The notes beneath the pieces are model-generated. The model ran no database searches. It had not been told where the DNA came from and saw nothing but the letters and a program-made list of their open reading frames with translations. Below are positions 27,174 through 37,421 of a DNA stretch of 64,000 nucleotides, piece after piece (the stretch's first letter is position 1; each line of letters opens with the position of its first letter). The position numbers and the translations under genes were made by a program. The stretch is taken from positions 2,786,067 to 2,850,066 of the forward strand of contig NZ_CP047156.1 in NCBI RefSeq assembly GCF_009834025.1, written 5' to 3'. Source of the stretch: Epidermidibacterium keratini (lineage in GTDB: Bacteria > Actinomycetota > Actinomycetes > Mycobacteriales > Antricoccaceae).

Positions 27174-28139
27174 CTAGGCAGCGAGCAGGCGGGCCCGCGC
27201 ATCGTCGTACTCGCGGCGCAGACGGGCGACGACCTCAGCGACCGGCGGCACGTCCTTGACCATGCCGATGCCCTGGCCCGAGCCCCAGATGTCCTTCCAG
27301 GCCTTGGATTTGGTGTTGCCACCCGACCCGAAGTTCATCTTCGTCGGGTCGGACTCCGGCAATGCGACGGGGTCGAGACCGGCAGCTTCGATGGAGCCGC
27401 GCAGGTAGTTGCCGTGGACGCCGGTGAAGAGGTTGGAGTAGACGATGTCGCTGGCGGTCGAGTCGACAAGCATCTGCTTGTAGCGCTCGTCGGCGTTGGC
27501 TTCCTGAGTCGCGATAAACGCGCTGCCGATGTAGGCCATGTCTGCGCCGGCGGCCTGGGCGGCCAGGATGCTGCGGCCGTGGGCGATCGCGCCGGAGAGC
27601 ATCAACGGCCCGTCGAACCACTCGCGGATCTCCTGGATCAGCGCGAGCGGTGACTGCGTGCCGGCGTGACCGCCCGCGCCCGCGGCGACCGCGATGATGC
27701 CGTCGGCGCCCTTGTCGATCGCCTTGCGGGCGAACTCGTTGTTGATGATGTCGTGCAGCACGATGCCGCCGTACGAGTGGATGGCCTCGTAGACCTCCGG
27801 GCGTGCGCCGAGTGAGGTGATGACGATAGGAACCTGGTGGTCGACGCAGCTCTGCACGTCCTGCTCAAGGCGGTCGTTGGAGCGGTGCACGATCTGGTTG
27901 ACGGCGTACGGCGCGACCGGCTTGTCGGGGTTGTCGGTGGCAAACCGCGCGAGCTCGTCGTCGATCTGGTCGAGCCAGTCGCTGAGCACCGACTGCGGGC
28001 GCGCGTTCAGGGCGGGGAAGGATCCGATCACGCCGGCCTGGCACTGGGCGATGACCAGCTCGGGACCGGAGACGATGAACAGCGGCGATCCGACGACCGG
28101 CAGGGACATGGGGCGGCTAAGTGCCTCGGGCAGCGACAT
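27174..28139 (-). CDS. Nitronate monooxygenase-like flavoprotein
   Basis: A 321-residue FMN TIM-barrel protein of the NMO/2-nitropropane dioxygenase family. The substrate-side His158 is in AAGAGGHAGTQS, and the phosphate-binding part of the barrel is SGAIAHGRSILAAQAAGADM followed by YIGSAFIATQE. Known members oxidise alkyl nitronates; many actinobacterial homologues have unknown roles in acyl or steroid metabolism. It is co-transcribed with padR. It has a clear paralogue at 36450-37421, in which the equivalent His is Gln. Confidence 0.85.
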   Translation of the reverse strand: MSLPEALSRPMSLPVVGSPLFIVSGPELVIAQCQAGVIGSFPALNARPQSVLSDWLDQIDDELARFATDNPDKPVAPYAVNQIVHRSNDRLEQDVQSCVDHQVPIVITSLGARPEVYEAIHSYGGIVLHDIINNEFARKAIDKGADGIIAVAAGAGGHAGTQSPLALIQEIREWFDGPLMLSGAIAHGRSILAAQAAGADMAYIGSAFIATQEANADERYKQMLVDSTASDIVYSNLFTGVHGNYLRGSIEAAGLDPVALPESDPTKMNFGSGGNTKSKAWKDIWGSGQGIGMVKDVPPVAEVVARLRREYDDARARLLAA

Positions 28140-28207
28140 GAGATTCCTTTGCGGCCAAGGGTTCTTCGGTGACTACCGACCAAGGCTAGGCGCCCACCCG
28201 CGCTTCA

Positions 28208-28221
28208 TGCAACAAGTTGCA
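28208..28221. promoter_or_regulatory. Palindrome upstream of the NMO-padR operon
   Basis: TGCAAC-AA-GTTGCA, two perfect 6-bp arms around AA, lies 69 bp upstream of the nitronate monooxygenase-like start codon and is the only strong dyad close to it besides the long hairpin further out. It is a candidate PadR operator (inference). Confidence 0.5.
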
Positions 28222-28263
28222 AAGAAGGGCGGGTGTGCGACCCGCCACATGCCCCGGTCCCGA

Positions 28264-28320
28264 CGCGCGGTGGATTCTGCACCGCTCTTGGCCGCACAGC
28301 GGTGCAGAACCCACCGCGCG
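28264..28320 (-). terminator. Long hairpin after the enoyl-CoA hydratase-like gene
   Basis: Two 23-nt arms (28264-28286 and 28298-28320) differ at one position only and enclose an 11-nt loop. The structure begins about 15 nt past the stop of the minus-strand hydratase-like gene. It has no U-tract, but its position fits a transcription terminator; it could also be a copy of a dispersed palindromic repeat. Confidence 0.65.
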
Positions 28321-28335
28321 TCGCTGCGCAGAGGG

Positions 28336-29253
<918 letters not shown>

Positions 29254-29328
29254 GGTGGGCCTCTCGAAGCGGGGACGGGACGCCTTCATGTCTACCGCAC
29301 CGCGACGCGGAGATTCGAGCGCGGCGTG

Positions 29329-29368
29329 GTAGACACAGTGCTGATCACGTAGACACAGTGCTGATCAC
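29329..29368. repeat. Tandem 20-bp direct repeat in a divergent promoter
   Basis: GTAGACACAGTGCTGATCAC occurs twice in immediate succession (29329-29348 and 29349-29368). Each copy contains the partly palindromic GTG-CTGAT-CAC. The 20-bp step is two helical turns, and the pair lies between the divergent hydratase-like gene and the flavoprotein gene starting at 29391. A regulator binding site is likely (inference). Confidence 0.7.
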
Positions 29369-29390
29369 GAGATCCAGCGAGGAGCCCGCA

Positions 29391-30365
29391 ATGAAGACCC
29401 GGATCACCGAACTGCTTGGCACCACCTATCCCATCGTCCAGGGCGGCATGCACCACGTCGGGTACGCCGAACTCGCCTCGGCCGTCTCGAATGCCGGCGG
29501 GCTCGGCATCATCACCGCGCTCACCCAGCGGACGCCGGACGATCTTGCGGCCGAGATCGAGAAGGCGCACTCGATGACCGACAAGCCGTTCGGCGTGAAC
29601 CTGACGTTCCTGCCGATGTTGAACCCGCCGGACTACCCGGCGTACGTGCAGGCAGTGATCGAGGGCGGGGTCAAGATCGTCGAGACCGCAGGCAATAACC
29701 CCGCGAAGTGGCTGCCGATCCTCAAAGAGAACGACATCAAGGTCATCCACAAGTGCACGTCGGTGCGGCATGCGCTGAAGGCCCAGTCGATCGGTTGCGA
29801 TGCGGTCAGCGTCGATGGCTTCGAGTGCGGGGGACATCCCGGCGAGGACGACATACCGAACATGATCTTGCTGCCGCGGGCCGCTGAGGAGCTGGAGATC
29901 CCGTTCCTGGCATCCGGCGGAATGGCCGACGGTCGGTCACTGGCCGCCGTACTCGCCCTGGGTGCCGACGGCATGAACCTCGGGACTCGGTTCATCGCGA
30001 CCCAGGAAGCGCCCGTGCATGAGTCGGTCAAGCAGGCGATCGTCGAGGCATCCGAGCTCGACACCCGTCTGGTGATGCGGCCGCTGCGCAACACCGAGCG
30101 GGTGCTGACCAACGCCGCCGTCGAACGGCTGCTCGACAAGGAGCGGACCCTGGGTGCGGAGATCACCTTCGAGGACATCGCTCCTGAGGTCGCCGGCGTC
30201 TATCCGCGGGTGATGCAGGGTGGCGAGATGGACGCTGGCGCGTGGTCGTGCGGCATGGTCGCCGGACTCATCCACGACATCCCGACGGTCGCTGAGCTGA
30301 TGGAGCGCATTGTCGGTGAGGCAAGGGAAATCGTGAACGATCGGCTGAGCAAGATGCTCGCCTGA
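29391..30365 (+). CDS. Nitronate monooxygenase family protein (second subfamily)
   Basis: A 324-residue FMN barrel from the ATG at 29391 (GAGGAG 8 nt upstream). It opens with YPIVQGGMHHVGYAELASAV and has GLGIITALTQRTPDDL. The presumed catalytic His149 is in FECGGHPGEDDIPN, and the phosphate loop is LASGGMADGRSLAAVLALGA. The sequence is clearly different from the flavoproteins at 27174 and 36450 and nearer to the enoyl reductase FabK-like branch. It is followed 10 bp later by a PIG-L deacetylase gene, suggesting an operon. Confidence 0.88.
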   Translation: MKTRITELLGTTYPIVQGGMHHVGYAELASAVSNAGGLGIITALTQRTPDDLAAEIEKAHSMTDKPFGVNLTFLPMLNPPDYPAYVQAVIEGGVKIVETAGNNPAKWLPILKENDIKVIHKCTSVRHALKAQSIGCDAVSVDGFECGGHPGEDDIPNMILLPRAAEELEIPFLASGGMADGRSLAAVLALGADGMNLGTRFIATQEAPVHESVKQAIVEASELDTRLVMRPLRNTERVLTNAAVERLLDKERTLGAEITFEDIAPEVAGVYPRVMQGGEMDAGAWSCGMVAGLIHDIPTVAELMERIVGEAREIVNDRLSKMLA

Positions 30366-30375
30366 GGATGTGTTG

Positions 30376-31053
30376 ATGTCTGAGCTTGAGTTCCCGACCG
30401 AGTGGGAGCACGCGGTCATCCTGGTCGCTCACCCGGACGACCCGGAATACGGAATGGCCGCTGCGGTGGCACGCTGGACTCGCGAGGGCAAACGGGTCGA
30501 CTACGTGCTCGCCTCCAGCGGTGAGGCCGGCATCGAGGGCATGGATCCAGCCGAGTGCGGTCCGCTGCGTGAAGATGAGCAGCGACGCGCAGGTGCGCAG
30601 GTCGGCGTCGACGACATCGTGTTCTTGGGACTGCCCGACAGCCGGCTCGTAAACGACGAGCAGACCCGGGAGCTGGTGCGCCGCGAGCTTGTGGCCCGGC
30701 GCCCCGACCTCGTGATCGTGACCTATCGCGGAGCGGAGTGGGCTCCTGGCGCTCCGAACCAGAGCGACCACATTGAGTTCGGAAACGCTTGTGTGCAAGC
30801 GATCGCGGCCCTTCCTGACGACGATCGACCACGTTGGGTGTTTGAGAACGACCCGACCTACACCCACGTCGTGACGGTCTCGCGGGACGACGTGGAGGCA
30901 GCGGTGCGCTCGCTGGCCGAGCATGATCGATATCTGAGTGTGCTCGACCCACAGACCCCGGTCGGCGAGCAGGCGCGCGCCGTGGTTGACCGGTCGTGCC
31001 GGGTCGACGATGACGGGCAGACGTACGTCGGATTCGCCATCGTCGAGGTCTGA
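30376..31053 (+). CDS. PIG-L (LmbE-like) family deacetylase
   Basis: A 225-residue zinc hydrolase. The metal-binding AHPDD motif is at residues 18-22, with further ligands likely in QSDHIEFGNA. LARRPDLVIVTYRG-type strands complete the Rossmann-like fold. Members deacetylate GlcNAc-type sugars, e.g. in mycothiol synthesis (MshB) or antibiotic pathways, but this one lacks features that let me say which. The ATG at 30376 follows GAGG by about 8 nt. It lies close behind the flavoprotein gene and in front of the ABC-F gene. Confidence 0.85.
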   Translation: MSELEFPTEWEHAVILVAHPDDPEYGMAAAVARWTREGKRVDYVLASSGEAGIEGMDPAECGPLREDEQRRAGAQVGVDDIVFLGLPDSRLVNDEQTRELVRRELVARRPDLVIVTYRGAEWAPGAPNQSDHIEFGNACVQAIAALPDDDRPRWVFENDPTYTHVVTVSRDDVEAAVRSLAEHDRYLSVLDPQTPVGEQARAVVDRSCRVDDDGQTYVGFAIVEV

Positions 31054-31107
31054 GGCCCACCGAATTTCGGTTGCGACCTGCTCGCTTGTGCTCGAAGGTA
31101 GACGACC

Positions 31108-32784
31108 GTGGGCCACATAGACATTGCCGGCGTTTCGTTCGACCTGCCCGACGGACGGGTGCTGCTCGACGACATCTCGCTGCGGGTTGGCGACGGCGCC
31201 AAGGTCGCGCTCGTCGGGGCAAACGGTGCGGGCAAGACAACTCTGATGCGGATCGTGGCCGGCGATCTCGCCGCACACCGTGGCGCTGTTGTGCGCTCCG
31301 GCGGGATCGGCGTGATGCGCCAGATGGTCGGGGCTGGCCACGAGAACGTGCGCGAGCTGTTGCTCTCGGTGGCACCGCCTCGGATTCGCGAGGCTGCCCG
31401 GGCGGTCGATGACATCGAGCTTGCGCTGATGGAGCGCGACGACGAGCCGACCCAGCTGCGCTATGCGACGGCACTTGCCGAGTACGCCGACGCTGGCGGC
31501 TACGACCTCGAAGTCACCTGGGACACCTGCTGCACCGCCGCGCTTGGCATCTCGTATGACAAAGCCAAGTGGCGCGCATTGGACTCGCTGTCCGGCGGCG
31601 AGCAGAAGCGCCTTGTTCTTGAAGCGCTGCTGCGTGGGCCGGACGACGTACTGCTGCTGGATGAGCCGGACAACTTCCTCGACGTACCAGGCAAAAGGTG
31701 GCTTGAAGAGCAGCTGTCGTCGTCGCCGAAAACCGTGTTGTTTATCAGTCACGATCGCGAGCTGCTCGCTAACACCGCAACCCGGATCGCCACTGTGGAG
31801 CTCGGTGCGGCGGGCAACACGCTGTGGGTGCATCCGGGCGGGTTTCGGTCGTACCACCAGGCGCGAGCCGACCGTTTTGCGCGTCTTGAGGAGTTGCGAC
31901 GGCGTTGGGACGAGGAGCACCACAAGCTGCGCGAATTGATGCTGCTCTACAAGAACAAGGCGGCGTACAACTCCGATATGGCAGCGCGCTACCGGGCCGC
32001 GCAGACTCGCCTGCGCCGGTTCGAGGACGCCGGACCTCCACAGGCGGTGCCGCGTGAGCAGCAGGTGTCGATGCGGCTGACCGGTGGGCGCACGGGCAAG
32101 CGAGTCGTCGTGGCCGACGCCCTGGAGCTGACCGGCCTGATGAAGCCGTTTGATCTTGAGATCTGGTACGGCGAACGGGTCGCCGTACTCGGCTCCAACG
32201 GCTCAGGTAAGTCACACTTCCTACGGCTACTGGCATCCGGAGGCACCGACCCGGAAGCGGAGAACCGTCCGGTCGGCGAGCTGGTGATTGAGCCGGTGAC
32301 GCACGAGGGGAGTGTGCGCCTCGGTGCGCGGGTGCGACCTGGCTGGTTTGTGCAGACGCATGCGCATCCTGAGCTGATCGGTCGGACGCTGCTGGAGATA
32401 TTGCATCGTGGCGACGAGCATCGGTCGGGACTGCCGCGGGAGGAGGCTTCGCGCAAGCTCGACCGCTACGAGCTTGCGCGCTCGGCCGAGCAACGTTTTG
32501 AGTCGCTGTCGGGCGGGCAACAGGCCCGGTTCCAGGTGTTGCTGCTGGAGCTGTCCGGTGCGACGTTGTTGCTGCTGGACGAGCCCACGGACAACCTGGA
32601 CGTGCAGTCGGCCGAGGCACTCGAAGAGGGGTTGGACCAGTTCGACGGCACGGTCATCGCGGTCACCCATGACCGGTGGTTTGCTCGGTCGTTTGATCGC
32701 TATCTGGTGTTCGGTGCTGACGGGACGGTCTACGAGAGTCCGGAGCCGGTATGGACCGAGACGCGGGTCGCGCGGGCGCGCTAG
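31108..32784 (+). CDS. ABC-F family ATP-binding protein
   Basis: A 558-residue soluble protein with two ABC domains and no membrane segments. Domain 1 has Walker A GANGAGKT (37-44), signature LSGGEQKR (about 162) and Walker B LLLDEPDNFLD. The linker (about 245-320, RLEELRRRWDEEHHKLREL) corresponds to the P-site tRNA interaction motif of ABC-F proteins. Domain 2 has GSNGSGKS (about 361), LSGGQQAR and LLLDEPTDNLD. It acts on the ribosome as a translation factor or antibiotic-protection protein; the subfamily cannot be set without alignment. GTG start. Confidence 0.9.
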   Translation: MGHIDIAGVSFDLPDGRVLLDDISLRVGDGAKVALVGANGAGKTTLMRIVAGDLAAHRGAVVRSGGIGVMRQMVGAGHENVRELLLSVAPPRIREAARAVDDIELALMERDDEPTQLRYATALAEYADAGGYDLEVTWDTCCTAALGISYDKAKWRALDSLSGGEQKRLVLEALLRGPDDVLLLDEPDNFLDVPGKRWLEEQLSSSPKTVLFISHDRELLANTATRIATVELGAAGNTLWVHPGGFRSYHQARADRFARLEELRRRWDEEHHKLRELMLLYKNKAAYNSDMAARYRAAQTRLRRFEDAGPPQAVPREQQVSMRLTGGRTGKRVVVADALELTGLMKPFDLEIWYGERVAVLGSNGSGKSHFLRLLASGGTDPEAENRPVGELVIEPVTHEGSVRLGARVRPGWFVQTHAHPELIGRTLLEILHRGDEHRSGLPREEASRKLDRYELARSAEQRFESLSGGQQARFQVLLLELSGATLLLLDEPTDNLDVQSAEALEEGLDQFDGTVIAVTHDRWFARSFDRYLVFGADGTVYESPEPVWTETRVARAR

Positions 32785-32798
32785 GCCGCACGGCAGCG

Positions 32799-33230
32799 CT
32801 ACGGTTGCTCGGCTCGGTGGAAGCGGCGTACCCATCGTCGCTGCCACTGGGTCTCGACCGCACGGGGGTCGTAATGCTCGCGGACCCAGCCGACCGCGTC
32901 GCCTGGTGAGACGCCGCTGAGGATCGCAATGATCGCGAGCGCCGTACCCGTCCGTCCTTTGCCGCCACCGCAGGCGATCTCGACTCGCTCGTGGGCGGCG
33001 CGCTGCCAGGCCTCGGTCAGCACGCGCAGGGCCTGCTCGTCGGATGCTGGCAGCCGGAAGTCGGGCCATCGCACCCAGGCATCGGCATCGGCGGGCCGCC
33101 GCGCGCGCAGTGCGATCCGATAGGTCGCAGGCGGTCCGGGATGCGGATTCCTGCGACTCGCTCCGCGCACGCGTCGACCGTCTGGCAGCTCGATGACGCC
33201 GGGACCAAGCGGCCAGCGATCGAGACTCAT
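32799..33230 (-). CDS. Protein-tyrosine phosphatase family protein
   Basis: A 143-residue protein with the CX5R signature CGGGKGRTG (Cys87, Arg93), the phosphate-binding loop of cysteine-dependent phosphatases, followed by ALAIIAILSGVSPGDAVGWV. An upstream WVRWPDFRLPAS segment may hold the general acid Asp. It is likely a small cytoplasmic dual-specificity or tyrosine phosphatase. It converges on the ABC-F gene (14-bp gap) and is divergent from a HAD phosphatase gene. Confidence 0.82.
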   Translation of the reverse strand: MSLDRWPLGPGVIELPDGRRVRGASRRNPHPGPPATYRIALRARRPADADAWVRWPDFRLPASDEQALRVLTEAWQRAAHERVEIACGGGKGRTGTALAIIAILSGVSPGDAVGWVREHYDPRAVETQWQRRWVRRFHRAEQP

Positions 33231-33309
33231 CGGCCCAGGGTAGGCCGCCGGTGGTCACGAAAGCCGCCGTACGCGCGTCGAGTCGACTGGGGTCCGGCAC
33301 AATTGGTCC

Positions 33310-34149
33310 ATGAGTGAGCCGAACCCGATCGAGACCTGGCTGACCGACATGGACGGCGTACTCGTCCATGAGGAGCACCCGATACCCGGCGCCGCCGAGT
33401 TCATCGACGCGTTGAAGGCCTCCGGGCTGCAGTTCATGGTGCTGACGAACAACTCGATCTATACCCCGCGCGACCTGCGGGCGAGGTTGCTGGCGAGCGG
33501 GATCGACGTACCGGAGAAGGCGATCTGGACGTCGGCACTGGCGACGGCGAAGTTCCTGGAAGATCAGCGTCCCGGTGGTTCGGCGTACGTCGTGGGGGAG
33601 GCCGGGCTGACGACGGCGCTGCACGACATCGGCTACGTGATGACCGATCGCGATCCGGACTATGTGGTGCTCGGCGAGACGCGCACTTATTCGTTTGAGG
33701 CGATCACCCGCGCCGTGCGGCTGATCGAGGGAGGCGCGCGGTTTATCGCGACGAACCCCGACCCGAGCGGTCCGAGCCAGCAGGGAACGCTGCCGGCGAC
33801 CGGGTCGGTGGCTGCGTTGATCTCGACGGCGACCGGCCGAAAGCCCTACTACATCGGTAAACCGAACCCGCTGATGATGCGCAGCGCACTGAACCGGCTC
33901 GAAGCGCACTCGGAAACCACGGTGATGGTCGGCGACCGGATGGACACCGACATCGTGTCGGGTCTGGAAGCCGGCTTGCGGACGATCTTGGTGATGACCG
34001 GATCGACCAGGCCACACCAGGTCGAAAGCTTTCCGTATCGGCCAACGCGAGTCGTCGACTCGGTCGCGGATCTCGTGCCGCTCGTCGAGGAACGCGCGCC
34101 GGCGCGATCTAGCCAGGAGCAGGCTCGGCCGACCGAGCAGCCGGCTTAG
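33310..34149 (+). CDS. HAD-IIA family sugar-phosphate phosphatase (NagD-like)
   Basis: A 279-residue HAD hydrolase of subfamily IIA. Motif I is LTDMDGVLV with Asp13 as nucleophile and Asp15 as acid/base, followed by VLTNNS (motif II), the IIA cap domain (about 80-200), GKPNPLMM with the motif III Lys, and [11 protein letters not shown] with motif IV aspartates. It dephosphorylates small phosphorylated metabolites such as nucleotides or sugar phosphates; the exact substrate is unknown. It ends with a low-complexity polar tail that overlaps the convergent HNH gene by 4 bp. Confidence 0.9.
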   Translation: MSEPNPIETWLTDMDGVLVHEEHPIPGAAEFIDALKASGLQFMVLTNNSIYTPRDLRARLLASGIDVPEKAIWTSALATAKFLEDQRPGGSAYVVGEAGLTTALHDIGYVMTDRDPDYVVLGETRTYSFEAITRAVRLIEGGARFIATNPDPSGPSQQGTLPATGSVAALISTATGRKPYYIGKPNPLMMRSALNRLEAHSETTVMVGDRMDTDIVSGLEAGLRTILVMTGSTRPHQVESFPYRPTRVVDSVADLVPLVEERAPARSSQEQARPTEQPA

Positions 34150-36251
34150 CTCCCGCCGCGACCGGGGCTGAGTACCGCCGGTACAAGTGCCGCCGGTGCA
34201 AGCGCTGCAGGTGCGAGCGCCGGCGGGGTGGTGCTGTCGTATCGCTTGCCGGTCGGGGTGATCGTCGTGATGCCGGGGAACGTGCCGCCCTCAAGTCGGC
34301 GGATGCTGACCTTCCAGCCGGGCTGCTCCTTCACGAGGTTGCACGTCACGCATTTGCCATTGGCATCGCTGATGTCGCTTCGTCCCGTCCTGCGATGTGG
34401 CGTCGCGTGGTCGACGTGCCGGATCGGCGCGTCACACCAAGGCGTCGTGCACACTTGGTCGCGAGCGATGATGAACCGTCGTTGGGCGACGGTGAAGAGT
34501 CTTCGGTGTGTGTCGATTCCGGTCACCGTGCCCGTCGCTGGGTCGGTGAAGATGCGTCTGATGGACCGCTTCGCGGCGCGGATCTCGCCGGGAGTCTGAC
34601 TTTGACGTGATGCCTTTGCGATGTCTGGAGCGCGCGCACCGGGAGCATGGGTGCCGGAGTGAGACATGGCTCCGCCGTGCCGGGAGGTATCAGCCGGTAT
34701 CGGTCGGCGGCGGTCGCTTCTGCGGGCATGCTTGGCTTTTTGCTTGGGCGGCGGGAGCAGGTGGGCGCGTCGCCATCGCTTCTTTGCGCGGGCCAGGCCG
34801 GCGGTGTCTGCTGCGCTCTTGCCCCGGCGGCGTCGTTCGTCGGCAAACTCGCGGGTATCGCGACCGGCGGCAGTGCAGCCATTCGGGCCGTCGGCGTCGT
34901 ACCACCGGTTTGTTGGTGGTGGGCGGTTGGTCTCGTGGTTGGCGCAGTCAGGGTGATGCGGGTGCGGCGTACTGTCACCCGCTGACTGCGACGCCTGATG
35001 ATCGGGTTCGGCGATCGGCAGCTCATCGGGGAGGCCGATCGCGAGAGCGAGGGCGCGGGCTGTCGCTGCGGGGATCCAGCACGAGCCGGATCCGTCGGGA
35101 GCCTGGATGCGCGCCGGTTGCGGTTGGCGGGTCTGGGAGGGGGAGTTCGCCGCCGCTGGGAGTGCGGAACCCGGGATGTTCGGGTGTGCTGACGAGTTGT
35201 CCGGCGTCTGTGCGGGGGCGGCGGTGCCGTCAGACGACTGATTGCGGTGTTCGTTGATCCATGCTGCGGTGACCTCGTCGACGCTGCTCGCAGCGGGTGG
35301 AGATGAAGCGGTGTCGATGTGGGTGGTGTCGTGGGTGCGGAGCTTCGACATCGGGTCGGTGTCATCGGCGTGGACGAGAAGCTGGTGCCACCACGGTGCC
35401 GGCGCCTGCTCTTGGTAATGCTCTGGATCGCCAAACAACGTCTCATCACCCATCACGAGGTGAATCTCGATCGGGATGTCGGTGATGTCGCGGGCACCAG
35501 TGAGGCGTGCGAATGCCTCGCGCGCCATGGCGTGCCCAAGGGTCTCGTCGGGCTGGGTGTGGGTTTCGGCCGCGGTGCGCAGCGCCGTGTACATCGCGAC
35601 GGCCTCGGCTGTCGGGGCGAGGATTGACAGGCGCGAAAGCTCCACCGTCGCTGAACGGATCGAGACGTGGCTGTCGCGCTCCGCCGCGGCCAGGCGCCGG
35701 CGCTGGGACTCTTCGTCAACGTCGAGGCAGTAGCGTCGCGTCGCGCTCTCGGCCTGCTTGACGGTCATCTGAGCCAGGCCAGGCGCGAGCTGGTCGTCGA
35801 GGCCGGCGAGCTGCTCGGCGGTGAGGGAGTGAGCCAGTCGGGTGATCGCGGCCGCGTGCTGCTCGCTGAGCTCACCATGGACTAGCAGCGCGTGAATTCT
35901 TGGCATGCCAACGATCTGCGTGCGCCAGTGCGATAGACGGCGCGTCATCGCGGCAGGTGAGCAGCGCTGCGCGAGCGCGAGCTCCGCGGTGGCCGAGCGC
36001 TGCTGGTTGCGCAGTGATTCGCCGCGCTCCTGGGACTCGGCGACCCGCTCGACCGCGAACGTGACGCTGACTTGAGCTTCGGTTGCGGCGCACGCGGCCT
36101 TCAGGGCCCGCACCTCGGCGAGCAGATCCAGCTGCCCGGTCGCATCGAGGCCGACGCCGTTGAGCGAGCCGACCTTATGGCGCAGCATTCGCAGCGCATC
36201 CGCGCCGCCGGCAGGTGCCGGTGGTTCGGGAAGCGCTGGGCTGCTTGGCAT
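34146..36251 (-). CDS. DUF222 and HNH endonuclease domain protein (13E12 type)
   Basis: A 701-residue protein from the ATG at 36251. The N-terminal DUF222 region (to about 270) includes [17 protein letters not shown] and [21 protein letters not shown] long Pro/Ser/His-rich disordered stretch (about 320-560) follows, then the HNH nuclease near 600-650 with [19 protein letters not shown] and NGKCVTCN. This matches the 13E12-repeat proteins of mycobacteria. A perfect LexA box (36264-36279) lies 12 bp before the start codon, so expression should be DNA-damage inducible. Cellular role unknown. Confidence 0.85.
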   Translation of the reverse strand: MPSSPALPEPPAPAGGADALRMLRHKVGSLNGVGLDATGQLDLLAEVRALKAACAATEAQVSVTFAVERVAESQERGESLRNQQRSATAELALAQRCSPAAMTRRLSHWRTQIVGMPRIHALLVHGELSEQHAAAITRLAHSLTAEQLAGLDDQLAPGLAQMTVKQAESATRRYCLDVDEESQRRRLAAAERDSHVSIRSATVELSRLSILAPTAEAVAMYTALRTAAETHTQPDETLGHAMAREAFARLTGARDITDIPIEIHLVMGDETLFGDPEHYQEQAPAPWWHQLLVHADDTDPMSKLRTHDTTHIDTASSPPAASSVDEVTAAWINEHRNQSSDGTAAPAQTPDNSSAHPNIPGSALPAAANSPSQTRQPQPARIQAPDGSGSCWIPAATARALALAIGLPDELPIAEPDHQASQSAGDSTPHPHHPDCANHETNRPPPTNRWYDADGPNGCTAAGRDTREFADERRRRGKSAADTAGLARAKKRWRRAHLLPPPKQKAKHARRSDRRRPIPADTSRHGGAMSHSGTHAPGARAPDIAKASRQSQTPGEIRAAKRSIRRIFTDPATGTVTGIDTHRRLFTVAQRRFIIARDQVCTTPWCDAPIRHVDHATPHRRTGRSDISDANGKCVTCNLVKEQPGWKVSIRRLEGGTFPGITTITPTGKRYDSTTPPALAPAALAPAALVPAVLSPGRGGS

Positions 36252-36263
36252 GAGTCCATCATA

Positions 36264-36279
36264 TCGAACAAGCGTTCGA
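36264..36279. promoter_or_regulatory. LexA SOS box
   Basis: TCGAAC-AAGC-GTTCGA is a perfect match to the actinobacterial/mycobacterial SOS box (TCGAAC-N4-GTTCGA). It lies 12 bp upstream of the DUF222-HNH start and about 170 bp upstream of the divergent flavoprotein gene. SOS boxes before 13E12-family genes are known in Mycobacterium tuberculosis. Confidence 0.85.
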
Positions 36280-36449
36280 ATAGTCAATAGGCGGGAGGGA
36301 GTTTTTGGGAAGTCTTGGCTCGGTGTCGCTGCTGGCTGCCCGGGGTCTCGACGGCGGACTCGACCGCCGGAGCTGGGTGCGAACCCGGGGAGTTCCCAAA
36401 GTTGACTCGCGTGTCATATTCTCGGTCGCATCCGGAGCAAGGGGACGAC

Positions 36450-37421
36450 ATGGGCGAGTACGCCGATCTGCGGGCGTTGTTGCAGGGCCTGCGCGCGCCG
36501 ATGATCGTCGCCCCGATGCTCCGGGTCAGCGGGCTCGAGCTGACGGCTGCGGTGTGCGCGGCCGGTGCCATTGGCGCATTCCCTACGGTCAACGCGCGCA
36601 CCCCCGAGCGGCTCGACGAGTGGCTCAGTGCGCTCGACCAGCTCCAGTCGGAGGGTGCGGCGCCGTACTGCCCCAACCTCATCATCAAAGCCCCCACGTT
36701 GGCCGAGCACCTCGGCCTAATCTGCGCGCACGAGGCGAAGGTAGTGATCACGAGCGTCGGCTCGCCCGCGCCGGTGATTGAGCCGCTACACAAGGCGGGG
36801 TGCGCCGTACTCGCGGACGTCGCGAGCCTCGCCCACGCTCGTCGCGCCGCCGAGTCAGGTGCCGATGGCCTGGTGCTGCTCACGGCGGGCGCCGGTGGCC
36901 AGACCGGCTGGCTCAACCCGTTTGCGTTCGTGGCAGCGGTTCGCGAGTTCTACGACGGTGTCCTCGTCGTTGCCGGCGGCATGTCGCACGGCCGCTCACT
37001 GCTGGCCGCGCAGGTGGCAGGCTACGACGCCGGCTACTTCGGCACGCGCTTCATCGCGACCGAAGAGAGCCTGGCACAGCAGGCGTATCGCGATCTGCTC
37101 ACGACGTCGTCGATGGACGATGTGCTGCTCACGAAGGCCTTTACCGGGTTGCAGACCAACATGCTGCGGCCGGCGATCGAGGCGTCGGGGATCGACCCGG
37201 ACCGGCTCGACGAGTCCGTGACTCCCGACCTCGCCGGACGGCTCTTCGGCGACGGAGCCGACGGCCCGAAGCGATGGCAGCAGATCTGGAGCGCCGGGCA
37301 CACGGTCTCGTCCGTCGATCGAGTCGCCCCTGCCGCCGAACTGGTCGCCCAGATTGTCGATGAGTACGCCGATTGCGCAGCTGCGCAGGACCGCGCACAT
37401 CTCAGCATGAGGAGCAGATAG
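36450..37421 (+). CDS. Nitronate monooxygenase-like flavoprotein with Gln in place of the catalytic His
   Basis: A 323-residue paralogue of the protein at 27174-28139, with the same barrel motifs (IGAFPTVNARTPERLDEWL, GGMSHGRSLLAAQVAGYDAG, FGTRFIATEE). The conserved GAGGH of the active site reads GAGGQTG here (Gln151), so classical nitronate oxidation is doubtful. The last base of its TAG stop is the first base of the GTG start of an acyl-CoA ligase, which indicates tight coupling and a role in acyl-CoA or aromatic acid metabolism. The N-terminal extension in frame upstream of 36450 is not convincing. Confidence 0.82.
   Translation: MGEYADLRALLQGLRAPMIVAPMLRVSGLELTAAVCAAGAIGAFPTVNARTPERLDEWLSALDQLQSEGAAPYCPNLIIKAPTLAEHLGLICAHEAKVVITSVGSPAPVIEPLHKAGCAVLADVASLAHARRAAESGADGLVLLTAGAGGQTGWLNPFAFVAAVREFYDGVLVVAGGMSHGRSLLAAQVAGYDAGYFGTRFIATEESLAQQAYRDLLTTSSMDDVLLTKAFTGLQTNMLRPAIEASGIDPDRLDESVTPDLAGRLFGDGADGPKRWQQIWSAGHTVSSVDRVAPAAELVAQIVDEYADCAAAQDRAHLSMRSR

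Noticed and set aside
30268..31923. A 551-codon minus-strand frame antisense to the PIG-L and ABC-F genes
   Set aside because: No motif, and both plus-strand genes have diagnostic catalytic or ATP-binding signatures.
32227..34017. A 596-codon minus-strand frame spanning the ABC-F, phosphatase and HAD genes
   Set aside because: It crosses three convincing genes in a different frame or strand and shows no domain.
36385..36400. T-arm-like GGGTGCGAACCCGGG suggesting a second tRNA
   Set aside because: No acceptor, D or anticodon stems can be built around it.
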